A DNA stretch of 64,000 nucleotides from Flavobacterium aquicola (lineage in GTDB: Bacteria > Bacteroidota > Bacteroidia > Flavobacteriales > Flavobacteriaceae): the NCBI RefSeq assembly GCF_003385115.1, contig NZ_QUNI01000003.1, positions 1-64,000 on the forward strand. Direction: 5' to 3'. The translations under genes and the position numbers were made by a program. Below, one piece after another: positions 42,698-52,244 of this stretch. Each line of letters starts with the position of its first letter. The stretch's first letter is position 1. The notes beneath the pieces were generated by a model. That model worked only from the letters and a program-made list of their open reading frames with translations. It searched no databases and was not told the origin of the DNA.

Positions 42698-45022
42698 TTA
42701 AACAAGAGCAGTGTTTTCTACAGCCACACGCATTTTCTTAGCTGCATTCACCATTTCGATCAAAGCTTTTTTGGTTTCGTCCCAATGGCGTGTTTTTAAA
42801 CCACAATCAGGATTTACCCATAATTGATCCGCAGGAATAACCGAAGATGCTTTTTTCAACAGATGAACCATTTCTTCATTTGAAGGAACACGAGGTGAGT
42901 GAATGTCATACACTCCGGGGCCAATTTCGTTAGGATATTTAAAATCAGCAAAAGCATCTAGTAATTCCATTTGCGAACGAGAGCATTCGATCGTAATTAC
43001 ATCAGCATCCATATCGGCAATGTTTTGAATAATGTCGTTGAATTCGCTATAACACATGTGCGTGTGAATCTGTGTGTCATCAGCAACACCGCTGGCTGAA
43101 ATTCGGAATGCTTTTATCGCCCAATCCAAATAGTTTGCCCAATCTTCTTTACGCAAAGGCAGTCCCTCACGAATCGCTGGTTCGTCAATTTGGATGATTT
43201 TGATTCCTGCTTTTTCCAAATCCACCACTTCATCACGAATCGCCAAAGCAATCTGCGTGCAGGTCTCGGAACGTGGCTGATCGTTACGTACAAATGACCA
43301 TTGCAGAATAGTTACAGGACCAGTAAGCATTCCTTTTACCCATTTTGGCGTAAGCGATTGTGCAAATTCTGCCCATTTTACAGTCATTGGAGTTGGACGC
43401 GAAACATCACCGTAAATAACTGGAGGTTTTACACAACGGCTTCCGTAACTCTGCACCCAGCCATTTTTGGTAAACGTAAATCCGTCCAGTTGTTCACCAA
43501 AATATTCCACCATATCATTACGTTCAAATTCTCCGTGAACCAAAACATCGATTCCTGATTCTTCCTGAAAACGAATAGTTTCTTCTGTTTCTTTTTGAAG
43601 CAAATCATCGTATTGCTGTTGTGTTAATTCCCCTTTTTTGAATTTGGCTCTCCAGCTTCTTACTTCGGCAGTCTGCGGAAAAGAACCGATAGTTGTCGTT
43701 GGAAACAAAGGAAGTTTTAAAGCCTCAGCCTGACTTTTTCTTCTTACTGCAAAAGTATTTTGTCTTTGATCATCTCCTTTTTCAATGCTTGCTACACGAT
43801 TTTTAACTCCTTCATTGTGAATTAATGCAGATGATTTACGATTTTCATTTGCCAAAGTATTTTCTGCAAATTTCAATGAATTAGTACGGTCAGTTTCATT
43901 TGTTGCAAATTGTTTTAATAAGCTTATCTCCTGAATTTTTTGTTTGGCAAAAGCCAGCCATTGCTTGATTTCGGGAGTTAAAGTTTCGTCATTCGTTTCC
44001 AAATCCAAATCACATGGTGAGTGAATCAAAGAGCAGGAAGAAGCAATCAAAATTCGGTTTTCGCCCAAAGCTGTAATCGCTTTTTCGATTAAAACTAATG
44101 ATTTTTTGAAATCATTTTTCCAGATATTTCTTCCATCAACAACTCCAAGAGAAAGATTTACATTGTCAGCCAGTTTTCCCGATTCTAAAATGTCATCCAG
44201 CTGTAATGGACAACGCACTAAATCCAAGTGAAAAGTATCCACAGGCAAAGCCAAAGCTGTTTCCAAATTTTCTCCAAAACAATCAAAATAATTTGCCAAA
44301 ACAACCTTTAGATTTGGAAAGTTTTTGTTGATTTCATTGTAAACATAAGTAATCGCATCACGTTCTTTATCGGTCAGGTTTAACGCTAGGAATGGTTCGT
44401 CCAGTTGAATATAACTTGCTCCTTCAGCTTCTAATTTGCTTAAAATTTCAAAATACACTGGAAGTAAATTGTAAATCAGGTCAATTCTATGAAAATCGTC
44501 GCCTTTTTCTTTTCCAAGCAATAAGTAAGAAACTGGTCCAATCAGAACAGGTTTTGTTCTAATTCCAAGATTTTTTGCTTCTATAAATTCGGCTATAACT
44601 TTGGTCGAAAACAATTCGAATTTTTGGTTTTTGGTAAATTCAGGAACAATATAATGGTAATTGGTATCAAACCATTTGGTCATTTCCATTGCCACCACAT
44701 CTTGTCCGTTTTTTTGCGCTCCACGAGCCATCGCAAAATACAAATCAAGTGAATTATTTGTTCTGGAAAATTCTTGGTAACGCTCAGGGATTGCGCCAAG
44801 ACTAAGTGTCAAATCCAGTACTTGGTCATAAAGTGAAAAATCATTGGACGGAATTAAATCAATGCCATTTTCGGCTTGTAATTTCCAGTTTTGCGTTCTA
44901 ATTGCAGAACCTGTTGCTAATAGTTCTTCGGCAGTAATTTTCCCAGCCCAGTACAATTCATTCGCTTTTTTCAGTTCTCTGTTGCTCCCGATTCTTGGAT
45001 AACCTAAATTATTTGTTTTCAT
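42698..45022 (-). CDS. metE: Cobalamin-independent methionine synthase
   Basis: 774 residues, normal for MetE, with N- and C-terminal barrel halves. The zinc site lies in the C-terminal half: THMCYSEF and VNPDCGLKTRHW supply His and Cys ligands. FPTTTIGSFPQT marks the start of the C-terminal half, and LGYPRIGSNRELKKANE the N-terminus. It transfers a methyl group from methyltetrahydrofolate to homocysteine. It is divergent from an Lrp-type regulator gene 155 bp away, a likely controller. No SAM riboswitch fold was seen upstream. Confidence 0.95.
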   Translation of the reverse strand: MKTNNLGYPRIGSNRELKKANELYWAGKITAEELLATGSAIRTQNWKLQAENGIDLIPSNDFSLYDQVLDLTLSLGAIPERYQEFSRTNNSLDLYFAMARGAQKNGQDVVAMEMTKWFDTNYHYIVPEFTKNQKFELFSTKVIAEFIEAKNLGIRTKPVLIGPVSYLLLGKEKGDDFHRIDLIYNLLPVYFEILSKLEAEGASYIQLDEPFLALNLTDKERDAITYVYNEINKNFPNLKVVLANYFDCFGENLETALALPVDTFHLDLVRCPLQLDDILESGKLADNVNLSLGVVDGRNIWKNDFKKSLVLIEKAITALGENRILIASSCSLIHSPCDLDLETNDETLTPEIKQWLAFAKQKIQEISLLKQFATNETDRTNSLKFAENTLANENRKSSALIHNEGVKNRVASIEKGDDQRQNTFAVRRKSQAEALKLPLFPTTTIGSFPQTAEVRSWRAKFKKGELTQQQYDDLLQKETEETIRFQEESGIDVLVHGEFERNDMVEYFGEQLDGFTFTKNGWVQSYGSRCVKPPVIYGDVSRPTPMTVKWAEFAQSLTPKWVKGMLTGPVTILQWSFVRNDQPRSETCTQIALAIRDEVVDLEKAGIKIIQIDEPAIREGLPLRKEDWANYLDWAIKAFRISASGVADDTQIHTHMCYSEFNDIIQNIADMDADVITIECSRSQMELLDAFADFKYPNEIGPGVYDIHSPRVPSNEEMVHLLKKASSVIPADQLWVNPDCGLKTRHWDETKKALIEMVNAAKKMRVAVENTALV

Positions 45023-45177
45023 TTTTATCAGTATTTATTACTGAACAAAGTTATTGTATTAGAAAATTAAACTTAAATTAGCTATATATTTTAGTGAAAT
45101 GAAATCTATTAGTGTAATTTTTCAGTAATTATTTTTAAATGCAACTATAAATTCGAACTTTAACCGTAAAAATAACT

Positions 45178-45639
45178 ATGGATAATATTGACAGTATCGA
45201 TTTACAAATCCTAAAACACCTGCAGGAGAACTCCAATATCAATATAAAAGAGCTGGCCGGTAAATTATTTCTCACCGTAACGCCCGTTTATGAACGCATC
45301 AAAAGGCTCGAACGCGATGGTTACATCATGAAATATGTCGCATTATTGGACAAGAAAAAACTAAATCTCGGAATGACCGTTTTTTGCAATGTCCGGCTCA
45401 AGGAACACGCCAAAAACGTAGGAAGCAATTTTGTAAAAGACATCGTCGCACTTCCCGAAATCATCGAATGCTACAACATTGCCGGCGATTACGACTTTAT
45501 GCTGAAAATCCTTGTCGAAGACATGTCCAGCTATCAGGATTTTGTAATGAACAAACTTTCCACTATCGAGAATATTGGGAATACCCAAAGCGTTTTTGTA
45601 ATGGGAGAAATCAAACACAGTACGGCATTGGCGATTTGA
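45178..45639 (+). CDS. Lrp/AsnC-family transcriptional regulator
   Basis: 153 residues. The N-terminal helix-turn-helix is in DLQILKHLQENSNINIKELA.. VTPVYERIKRLERDGYI. The C-terminal RAM domain follows (VKDIVALPEIIECYNIAGDYDFMLKILVEDM). It should act as a dimer or octamer responding to an amino acid, plausibly methionine given the divergent metE; that link is inference. Confidence 0.88.
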   Translation: MDNIDSIDLQILKHLQENSNINIKELAGKLFLTVTPVYERIKRLERDGYIMKYVALLDKKKLNLGMTVFCNVRLKEHAKNVGSNFVKDIVALPEIIECYNIAGDYDFMLKILVEDMSSYQDFVMNKLSTIENIGNTQSVFVMGEIKHSTALAI

Positions 45640-45655
45640 TTAATTATTTGGGCGT

Positions 45656-45745
45656 GACCACATTGAGCAAAGGGGCTTACTTATGGTGACGCGTATACAG
45701 CCCCTTCGCTCAATGCGGTCGGGCTATCCATGCTACTTCGGTAGC
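45656..45745. repeat. Hairpin repeat element after the Lrp-type gene
   Basis: A 22-nt arm (45656-45677) pairs with 45699-45720 at 20 of 22 positions (arms carry CATTGAGC and AGGGGCT). GGGCTATCCATGC and a second small hairpin (GCTACTTCGGTAGC, 45732-45745) follow. It resembles intergenic elements I know from Bacteroidota. The remainder of the 229-bp gap shows nothing. Confidence 0.6.
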
Positions 45746-45868
45746 TTATTCCTATCCCTCACGCGGGCAACAGCGATAGTAAAACATCATCGTTTTAACA
45801 ATAGCTATTGACTTCAGTTGCGGGAACAAAATAAAATGTATTTTTGGATTGTTTAAAATCTGAAATTA

Positions 45869-46345
45869 ATGCAAAACGAAGAGTTTAGAATTCAAAAATT
45901 TTTACTGGCATCAAAACAAAAACGAGTTTTAAATTGGATCATTGACAGTTTAATAAAGTTAATTATTTTAAGATTAGTGGTCAGTTCTTTGAATTCTTCT
46001 GTGATTTCAAACAAAATAAATTCTTTTGACATGATTGAAAGATATTTGTTTTGGAGTATTATTAGTTTTGTTTATTATGGAGTTACAGAAGTTTTTCTTT
46101 CTCGTTCGTTAGCAAAATTTTTAACCAAAACGATAGTTGTAATGGAAAATGGATCAAAACCCAGCACAATCACAATCTTGACCAGAACGATACTGCGTAT
46201 ATTACCTTTTGAAGCATTAACTTTTTTAAGAGGACGTGCTTTAGGTTTACACGATGAAAATTCTGGAACTTTTGTTGTCATAAAATCTAAACTGGAACAG
46301 CAAAAGAATGAACATCTAGCACTCTTATCTTTAGAAAAATCTTAA
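45869..46345 (+). CDS. RDD-family membrane protein
   Basis: 158 residues with an RDD domain: KRVLNWIIDSLIKLIILRLVV, a second helix (LFWSIISFVYYGVTEVF), then SLAKFLTKTIVVMENGSKPS and LRILPFEALTFLRGRALG. Two or three membrane segments are predicted. It is a distant relative of the cassette gene at 18605-19189. Its function is unknown. It is followed by the repeat DNA at 46378 and by dgt, with no clear operon link. Confidence 0.75.
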   Translation: MQNEEFRIQKFLLASKQKRVLNWIIDSLIKLIILRLVVSSLNSSVISNKINSFDMIERYLFWSIISFVYYGVTEVFLSRSLAKFLTKTIVVMENGSKPSTITILTRTILRILPFEALTFLRGRALGLHDENSGTFVVIKSKLEQQKNEHLALLSLEKS

Positions 46346-46374
46346 AATAAATGTATTTTTGGTTTTTTAAATCT

Positions 46375-46462
46375 GACCCGAGCGAAAGCGAATGGGCATA
46401 GCAAATCAAAAATCGTTACACGAGCGATAGCGAACTGGCGAAGCAATCTAAAATCAAAAATC
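46375..46462. repeat. Imperfect direct repeats upstream of dgt
   Basis: Two ~42-bp copies (CGAGCGAAAGCGAATGGGCA.. and CGAGCGATAGCGAACTGGCG.. each followed by an AATCAAAAATC-like tail) stand end to end just before the dgt start. The right copy ends four bases before the ATG. Confidence 0.65.
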
Positions 46463-46465
46463 ACA

Positions 46466-47803
46466 ATGAACTGGGAGCAATTATTATCACTAAAAAGACA
46501 AGGAGATACAGGTAAAAGACTTAGAATCGAGCAGGACGAAACCCGTTTGGGCTTTGAAGTCGATTATGACCGAATCATATTCTCCTCCGCTTTTAGAAGT
46601 TTACAGGACAAAACACAAGTGATTCCACTCTCAAAAACCGATTTTGTGCATACTCGATTGACACACAGTCTGGAAGTTTCGGTAGTTGGGCGTTCATTAG
46701 GAAGATTGGTTGGGAAAAAAATCATCGAAAAATATCCATACTTACAAGAAGTTCACGGTTACCAGATGAATGATTTTGGGGCTATTGTTGCGGCCGCCTC
46801 TTTGGCACACGATATAGGAAATCCGCCTTTTGGACATTCGGGAGAAAAAGCCATTGGTGAATATTTTTCGATTGGAAAAGGATTAAAATATAAAGAACAA
46901 TTGTCTGCCAAGGAATGGCAGGATTTAATAGATTTTGAAGGTAATGCCAATGGATTTTCTGTTTTAAACAGTTCGCGTCCCGGCGTTGATGGCGGCATCA
47001 GACTTTCGTATGCAACTCTTGGCGCTTTTATGAAATACCCAAAAGAAAGCTTGCCAAAAAAACCAACAAAAAATATAGCTGATAAAAAATATGGTTTTTT
47101 TCAAACCGATAAGTCATTCTTTCAAGAAGTCGCTTCCGAAATGGGAATGATTGCCAATAAAACAGGAGATGATATCGGTTTTGAAAGACATCCGCTTGCT
47201 TATCTTGTTGAAGCTGCCGACGATATTTGCTATACAATAATTGATTTTGAAGACGGTATTAATTTAGGTTTAGTTTCTGAGGATTTTGCTTTAGAATATT
47301 TAATCAAATTGGTAAAAGACAGTATCGATACTTTAAAGTACAAAACATTAGAAACCAAAGAAGACCGAATCAGTTATCTGCGCGCTTTGGCAATCGGGAG
47401 TTTAATTAATGATGCCGTAAAAGTTTTTATCGAAAATGAAGAAGCTATCATGAAAGGAGAATTTCCTTTTGCTTTGACAGATAAAAGTAAATACAAAGCC
47501 CAGATGGATGACATTATCAAGATCAGTGTAAAGAATATTTATCAAAGCCGCGAAGTGGTAGAAAAAGAGATTGTTGGGTACCAGATTATTCAAACGCTGT
47601 TGGATAAATTCGTAACCGCTTTCAATAATAAATACGAAGGAAAAACGTCAAATTATGACAATCTTATTTTGAAAATGCTGCCTGAAAAACATCATTTGGA
47701 AAAAGAAAATCTATATGAAAGACTGCTTCACATCTGCCATTTCGTTTCAATGCTGACCGATGGAAATGCTTTGTTATTTTACCGAACAATTAATGCTTAT
47801 TAG
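46466..47803 (+). CDS. dgt: dNTP triphosphohydrolase (dGTPase)
   Basis: 445 residues. The HD-domain metal site is formed by RLTHSLEVSVVGRSLG and AASLAHDIGNPPFGHSGE, with a later D in EAADDICYTIIDFEDG. FSSAFRSLQDKTQVIPL near the start is typical of Dgt. It hydrolyses dNTPs to the nucleoside and triphosphate, affecting dNTP pools and phage defence. It stands alone and ends at a very strong palindromic terminator. Confidence 0.93.
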   Translation: MNWEQLLSLKRQGDTGKRLRIEQDETRLGFEVDYDRIIFSSAFRSLQDKTQVIPLSKTDFVHTRLTHSLEVSVVGRSLGRLVGKKIIEKYPYLQEVHGYQMNDFGAIVAAASLAHDIGNPPFGHSGEKAIGEYFSIGKGLKYKEQLSAKEWQDLIDFEGNANGFSVLNSSRPGVDGGIRLSYATLGAFMKYPKESLPKKPTKNIADKKYGFFQTDKSFFQEVASEMGMIANKTGDDIGFERHPLAYLVEAADDICYTIIDFEDGINLGLVSEDFALEYLIKLVKDSIDTLKYKTLETKEDRISYLRALAIGSLINDAVKVFIENEEAIMKGEFPFALTDKSKYKAQMDDIIKISVKNIYQSREVVEKEIVGYQIIQTLLDKFVTAFNNKYEGKTSNYDNLILKMLPEKHHLEKENLYERLLHICHFVSMLTDGNALLFYRTINAY

Positions 47804-47820
47804 ATTTCTTGTAAAGTTCT

Positions 47821-47869
47821 AATATAAAAGAAAAGAGAGTCAAATACTGACTCTCTTTTCTTTTATATT
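47821..47869. terminator. 22-bp perfect inverted repeat between dgt and the DUF3078 gene
   Basis: 47821-47842 and 47848-47869 are perfect complements around a 5-nt loop (AATAC). The stem includes GAGAGTCA and T-rich ends on both strands, so it terminates both convergent genes. Confidence 0.9.
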
Positions 47870-48883
47870 TTAAAATGCATATTCAACTCCAATTCCAAGG
47901 ACTTGTTTTAATTGTACTTTAGGACCTTCGTTGATTTTGACTCCATTTTCTTCTTTGATGACATCAATATCTTCATCATAAACTAAATTGAAGCCAACAT
48001 TTGCCTTCACATATTGATTTACTGTTAAATAGGAGAAACATTGCCAGTCGACATCAATATTGCCAAAATTATGCAGGTAATCCGTATATAAGGTTAAACG
48101 GTTTTTTAAAATGATATTGTTGAATATTTCTTTTTCAAGATACGAAGTCATTAAAATACCAAGTTCTGTTTTTGCTTTTTTACCTTCAGTAATTAAATTT
48201 CCATCGGCATCGTACACTGCTTTTTTAACACCATATGCTCCGGTATTAGCTAATTTTTGATCTAAAACTAAAGTGCTTTTTAAGGTTAATGGAGATAAAT
48301 ACAGGTTGAAATTTACTGGTTTATAAATATATTCTGATCCGATCCCCAGAAAGGTGTACGCAGGAGCAAACGGGCGGGAAATTGGATTCTCCGTGTCAGG
48401 ATAGTTGTATCCGTTAGTGAATTGTGTATTAAAGTTAAATTTAGCAGAATGATACCAATTTGAGTTGGGACTGGTTCGAAGGCCATAAGTAGAGTTGACT
48501 TTGAAAGCGTCATCCGTTTTTCGAAGTTCAATACCTTCTTGTTTGTTCATGCCGTATCTAAAAAAAAGTTCATTTGACCAAACTTGATAATCGTCTTTGT
48601 AGTCATATTTTAAATCACCTCTAACAAGCCCTGTAATTGCGCTTGTTCCCCCAGCGCTCCAATTTACAAATGCAATTTCTGAAATATCAACTCCTACAAC
48701 ATTTTTGTGTTTCCAGTTGGAAATTGTATCTGGCTTAACAGTTATAATAACGTTTGTTTGTGAATCGTTAATTTTTTGGGTAGTAATAGTGTCAGCAATA
48801 CTTGTGATTATCCTAACTTGCGAGAAACAGCAAAGAGAAAATAAGAAGAATAGGATTGCAAAATATTTGGTTACGAAAGTCAT
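47870..48883 (-). CDS. DUF3078-family protein, probable outer-membrane barrel
   Basis: 337 residues with a signal peptide (MTFVTKYFAILFFLFSLCCF). WKHKNVVGVDISEIAFVNWSAGGTSAITG is the opening of DUF3078, followed by strands with aromatic ends and a final GIGVEYAF, as for outer-membrane barrels. The family is common in Bacteroidota and has no assigned function. It is followed on the same strand, after 33 bp, by dxs upstream of it (dxs start side), so the order dxs-DUF3078 suggests one transcript. Confidence 0.85.
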   Translation of the reverse strand: MTFVTKYFAILFFLFSLCCFSQVRIITSIADTITTQKINDSQTNVIITVKPDTISNWKHKNVVGVDISEIAFVNWSAGGTSAITGLVRGDLKYDYKDDYQVWSNELFFRYGMNKQEGIELRKTDDAFKVNSTYGLRTSPNSNWYHSAKFNFNTQFTNGYNYPDTENPISRPFAPAYTFLGIGSEYIYKPVNFNLYLSPLTLKSTLVLDQKLANTGAYGVKKAVYDADGNLITEGKKAKTELGILMTSYLEKEIFNNIILKNRLTLYTDYLHNFGNIDVDWQCFSYLTVNQYVKANVGFNLVYDEDIDVIKEENGVKINEGPKVQLKQVLGIGVEYAF

Positions 48884-48916
48884 AATAGAGTTATGGTATT
48901 TAAGAGCGCAAAATAA

Positions 48917-50704
48917 TCAATTTGAATAACTTGAGAAAATCATTTCCAGATTATCAACGGAAATTCCGCAATTTTGTTGCAGCTCATCAATAGATCCTTG
49001 TTCAATGAATTGGTCTGGAATTCCTAACAGCTGTATTTTAGAACTATAGTGATAAGTAGCAGCAAATTCCAAAACCGCACTTCCAAAGCCGCCTTTTATG
49101 GTTCCATCTTCAATGGTTATGATACTTTCGAATTGATCAAAAATTGTATGCAGTTCGTTTTCATCCAATGGTTTGATAAAGGCAAAATCATAATGAGCAA
49201 AATTTTCCGGTTGCTTTATTTTGGCTAGAGCCAAAGTAACGTTGTTGCCAATTGCGCCTGAAGATAATATGGCTGTTTTTGAACCATTTTTTAAGCATTT
49301 TGCTTTACCGATTTCAATGGCTTCGTATTTTCCGAAATGCAAATTCTTCCAGTCATTGATAACACCTCTTCCTCTTGGATAACGAATGGCAATAGGATGT
49401 TCCAATCCTAATTGTGCAGTATATAAAATGTTTTGCAGTTCAATTTCGTTTAAAGGAGCATGAATAATCATGTTGGGAATACAACGCAGATAAGCCAAGT
49501 CGAAAACACCATGATGGGTAGCTCCGTCTTCACCAACCAAACCAGCTCTGTCAAGGCAAAAAATAACAGGCAAGTTCTGTAAAGCCACATCATGTATCAC
49601 CTGATCGTAGGCGCGTTGTAAGAAAGTCGAATAAATATTGCAATACACAATCATTCCCTGAGCTGCCATTCCTGCAGAAAGTGTTACAGCATGCTGTTCG
49701 GCAATTCCGACATCAAATGCACGTTTTGGAAAAGCGTCCATCATAAATTTTAACGAACTTCCCGAAGGCATAGCAGGAGTGATTCCAACAATTTTTTCGT
49801 TCTTTTTGGCTAAATCCAAAATGGTCAAGCCGAAAACATCCTGATATTTTGGAGGTAAATGCTCTTCTGATTTTGGGATAATTTCGCCTGTTGTGGCGTC
49901 AAATTTTCCTGGAGCATGATATTTTACCTGATTTTCTTCGGCCTGCTGAAGTCCTTTGCCTTTGGTAGTAATTAAATGTAGAAATTTTGGGCCTTTTATT
50001 TTTTTTAGGCGTTTCAATTCTTTAATTACCGCAAAAATATCATTACCGTCAATTGGTCCCGAATAATTGAAATTCAGTGACCGAATCATATTGTTCTGTT
50101 TCGGGTTTTTTCCCTCTTTTACTGAAGTGAGATATTTTTTAAGCGCGCCAACGCTTGGGTCTATTCCAATGGCGTTATCATTAAGGATGACTAACAAATT
50201 AGCATCAGTAACTCCGGCGTGATTCAGCCCTTCAAAAGCCATTCCGGAGGCAATCGAAGCATCTCCGATAACCGCTATATGCTGTTTTTCGAAATCGCCT
50301 TTCAAATTCGAAGCAATCGCCATTCCCAAAACAGCCGAAATGGAAGTAGAAGAATGACCTACGCCAAAAGTGTCATAAATGCTTTCACTTCTTCGCGGAA
50401 AACCGGAAATGCCATTTAGTTGGCGATTCGTGTGGAAAATGGTTCTTCTTTCGGTTAAAATTTTATGTCCGTAGGCTTGGTGGCCTACATCCCAAACCAA
50501 TAAATCTTCGGGTGTGTTGAAGACATAGTGCAAAGCAATCGTGAGTTCGACCACACCTAGACTAGCACCAAGATGACCTTCCTTTGTGGCAACAATATTA
50601 ATGATGAAATCCCGTAATTCCTGAGCCAATTGTGGAAGTTGCGCCTCATCAAGCTGGCGTAAGTCTATTGGATTATGGATCTGTTCGAGTAAGTTGCTTT
50701 TCAT
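48917..50704 (-). CDS. dxs: 1-deoxy-D-xylulose-5-phosphate synthase
   Basis: 595 residues, slightly shorter than the common 620. The thiamine-diphosphate site is IGDASIASGMAFEGLNHAG..NDN. The early DVGHQAYGHKILTER, the middle IAEQHAVTLSAGMA and the end of the central part DRAGLVGEDGATHHG match the transketolase-like enzyme. It makes DXP from pyruvate and glyceraldehyde-3-phosphate for isoprenoids. It precedes the DUF3078 gene by 33 bp. Confidence 0.94.
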   Translation of the reverse strand: MKSNLLEQIHNPIDLRQLDEAQLPQLAQELRDFIINIVATKEGHLGASLGVVELTIALHYVFNTPEDLLVWDVGHQAYGHKILTERRTIFHTNRQLNGISGFPRRSESIYDTFGVGHSSTSISAVLGMAIASNLKGDFEKQHIAVIGDASIASGMAFEGLNHAGVTDANLLVILNDNAIGIDPSVGALKKYLTSVKEGKNPKQNNMIRSLNFNYSGPIDGNDIFAVIKELKRLKKIKGPKFLHLITTKGKGLQQAEENQVKYHAPGKFDATTGEIIPKSEEHLPPKYQDVFGLTILDLAKKNEKIVGITPAMPSGSSLKFMMDAFPKRAFDVGIAEQHAVTLSAGMAAQGMIVYCNIYSTFLQRAYDQVIHDVALQNLPVIFCLDRAGLVGEDGATHHGVFDLAYLRCIPNMIIHAPLNEIELQNILYTAQLGLEHPIAIRYPRGRGVINDWKNLHFGKYEAIEIGKAKCLKNGSKTAILSSGAIGNNVTLALAKIKQPENFAHYDFAFIKPLDENELHTIFDQFESIITIEDGTIKGGFGSAVLEFAATYHYSSKIQLLGIPDQFIEQGSIDELQQNCGISVDNLEMIFSSYSN

Positions 50705-50787
50705 TATGGTATAAAAAGCGAATTTACGGTTTTAAATTTAAATCTGTTTTTTAAAGTTTTAGCCAAAGATCTTCACTTTTAAAAAAA

Positions 50788-50892
50788 TTAACCACGGATG
50801 TAACGGATAAAACGGATTTTACACAGATTTAATCTATAAGCCAAGTAAAAAAATCCGCGAGAATCTGTTTTATCCGTTACATCCGTGGTTAA
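50788..50892. repeat. Long palindrome with 26-bp perfect arms (ACGGAT type)
   Basis: Arms 50788-50813 and 50867-50892 are perfect complements beginning TTAACCACGGATG. An inner, less perfect pairing (AACGGATTTTACACAGATTT against AAATCCGCGAGAATCTG) continues the stem. The loop is about 53 nt. Family members also occur at 42528 and 58698. Confidence 0.88.
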
Positions 50893-50954
50893 ATAACCTT
50901 GTTGTTTTCGATTATATAAAAATAAGTATTAGTGAATTTGTAGCTGAAAAAAAA

Positions 50955-51130
50955 TGAGGCAAATAATTTTGCTAATCGCCTCAAAAAAGGGCATTATTTG
51001 AGGCGAATAGTCATGAAATGTATGTTTTTGTATGTTTTGGGTATTCTCCATTTTCTTTCGTTTTTTATATATTTACATTCAATCAATTGGTTTAAAATAG
51101 AGTATTAAAAAATCGAAATTTCCGATTTTT
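50955..51130. other. Non-coding stretch with further small hairpins
   Basis: The rest of the 498-bp gap before 51204 contains overlapping GAGGC/GCCTC stems (50955-51012) and AAAAATCG pairing with CGATTTTT (51108-51130). No gene or named element can be supported. Confidence 0.4.
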
Positions 51131-51203
51131 CTAAAGTCGAATGCATACAAATGCAGACAGTAATTTAAAGCTATTGAAAAGGATTAAATAATAATCTCCG
51201 AAA

Positions 51204-51914
51204 ATGAAATTAATTACTTGGAATTGTAATATGGCTTTTCGTAAAAAAGCGGAATTTATCTTAAAAGAACAGCCTGATATTTTGATTGTTCCAGAATGTG
51301 AACACCCTGATAAATTGATTTTTAAAAATACAATTGCTCAACCGACAAATCAATTGTGGTTTGGACAAAATCATAATAAGGGACTTGGAATATTCTCTTA
51401 TTCAGATTTTAAAATTGAACTTTTAAGTATTCATAATGCTGAGTTTAAATATGTGTTACCCTTATTAGTAAGCAACAACAAATTCAAAGTAATAATTTTT
51501 GCAATTTGGGCGCAGAAGCCAGAAAAGCATGACTGCTATACAGAGCAAGTTTGGAATGCTATCCATTTTTATAGTGATTTATTAGATAATGAAAATGTTA
51601 TTCTCGCTGGTGATTTTAACAGTAATTCAATTTGGGATAAGCCAAACAGAATTTATAATCATACGAATCTTGTTGGCATTTTAAAAAATAAAAATATTTT
51701 TAGTACTTACCATACTTTCCACAATCAAGAGCAAGGAAAAGAAACAACTCCGACTTTATTTATGCATAGAAAATTAGAAAGGCCATATCATATTGACTTT
51801 TGTTTTGCATCAAAAAATCTTATCGACAAAATGAAAAGTGTGGAAATTGGAAAATACGAGAATTGGACTAAACATAGTGACCATAAACCTTTAACTGTGA
51901 CATTTGAAATATGA
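51204..51914 (+). CDS. Endonuclease/exonuclease/phosphatase-family protein
   Basis: 236 residues. The EEP fold shows its usual metal and catalytic residues: WNCN at the start, the glutamate in VPECE, the motif GDFNSNS and the closing SDHKP. There is no signal peptide, so it is cytoplasmic, and no other domain is present. The family includes AP-endonuclease-like nucleases and phosphatases, so the substrate is not predictable. It is AT-rich and sits near the partial tadA duplication, consistent with an inserted block. Confidence 0.85.
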   Translation: MKLITWNCNMAFRKKAEFILKEQPDILIVPECEHPDKLIFKNTIAQPTNQLWFGQNHNKGLGIFSYSDFKIELLSIHNAEFKYVLPLLVSNNKFKVIIFAIWAQKPEKHDCYTEQVWNAIHFYSDLLDNENVILAGDFNSNSIWDKPNRIYNHTNLVGILKNKNIFSTYHTFHNQEQGKETTPTLFMHRKLERPYHIDFCFASKNLIDKMKSVEIGKYENWTKHSDHKPLTVTFEI

Positions 51915-51978
51915 TTTCAAAAAATGGCAATTGTGTAAAAAACTAATAACTCTTGACTGAATCACAAAAAAATTATAG

Positions 51979-52007
51979 AACACATTTTCACCGAAGAATA
52001 TTTATAA
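51979..52007 (+). repeat. Duplicated 5' end of tadA, copy 1
   Basis: CACATTTTCACCGAAGAATA followed by TTTATAA resembles the start of tadA at 52250-52275 (ACATTTTCACCGACGAATAC..). The frame is interrupted by a stop (TAA at 52005). It looks like the left remnant of a duplication that brackets the 66-residue gene. Confidence 0.55.
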
Positions 52008-52012
52008 CTTTG
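52005..52012 (+). promoter_or_regulatory. -7 element in front of the 66-residue gene
   Basis: TAACTTTG is a perfect TAnnTTTG, 19 bp before the ATG at 52031. The duplicated tadA sequence ends inside it. Confidence 0.45.
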
Positions 52013-52030
52013 GAGTAAAATCAGCACAGT

Positions 52031-52231
52031 ATGAATGTAGAAGTACAACTTAGAAATATTGTACATAATAATGATATTTATATCTATTCGACAGAAGGAA
52101 AACCATTAACAGTTAAGGAATATAAAAATCATTTGAATGATATTATGAAGCTTTCAGATGCTGGAGAAGTTGGCTATACAACTGAACAAGCCAGAAAAAA
52201 GATTTTACATCCTAAAAATTTCAAATTATAG
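52031..52231 (+). CDS. Small unknown protein between the EEP gene and tadA
   Basis: 66 residues: MNVEVQLRNIVHNNDIYIYS.. KPLTVKEYKNHLNDIMKLSD and a K-rich tail. The arrangement of helix and TTEQARKKIL tail recalls small antitoxin-type proteins, but no toxin partner is adjacent and the similarity is by eye only. It lies between the duplicated tadA 5' fragment and the real tadA start, with 13 bp to the latter. Confidence 0.5.
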   Translation: MNVEVQLRNIVHNNDIYIYSTEGKPLTVKEYKNHLNDIMKLSDAGEVGYTTEQARKKILHPKNFKL

Positions 52232-52244
52232 TTTTTTAAAATAC

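Noticed and set aside
45023-45177. SAM or cobalamin riboswitch upstream of metE
   Set aside because: The 155 bp is AT-rich and lacks the conserved paired elements of either class; control by the divergent Lrp-type protein is simpler.
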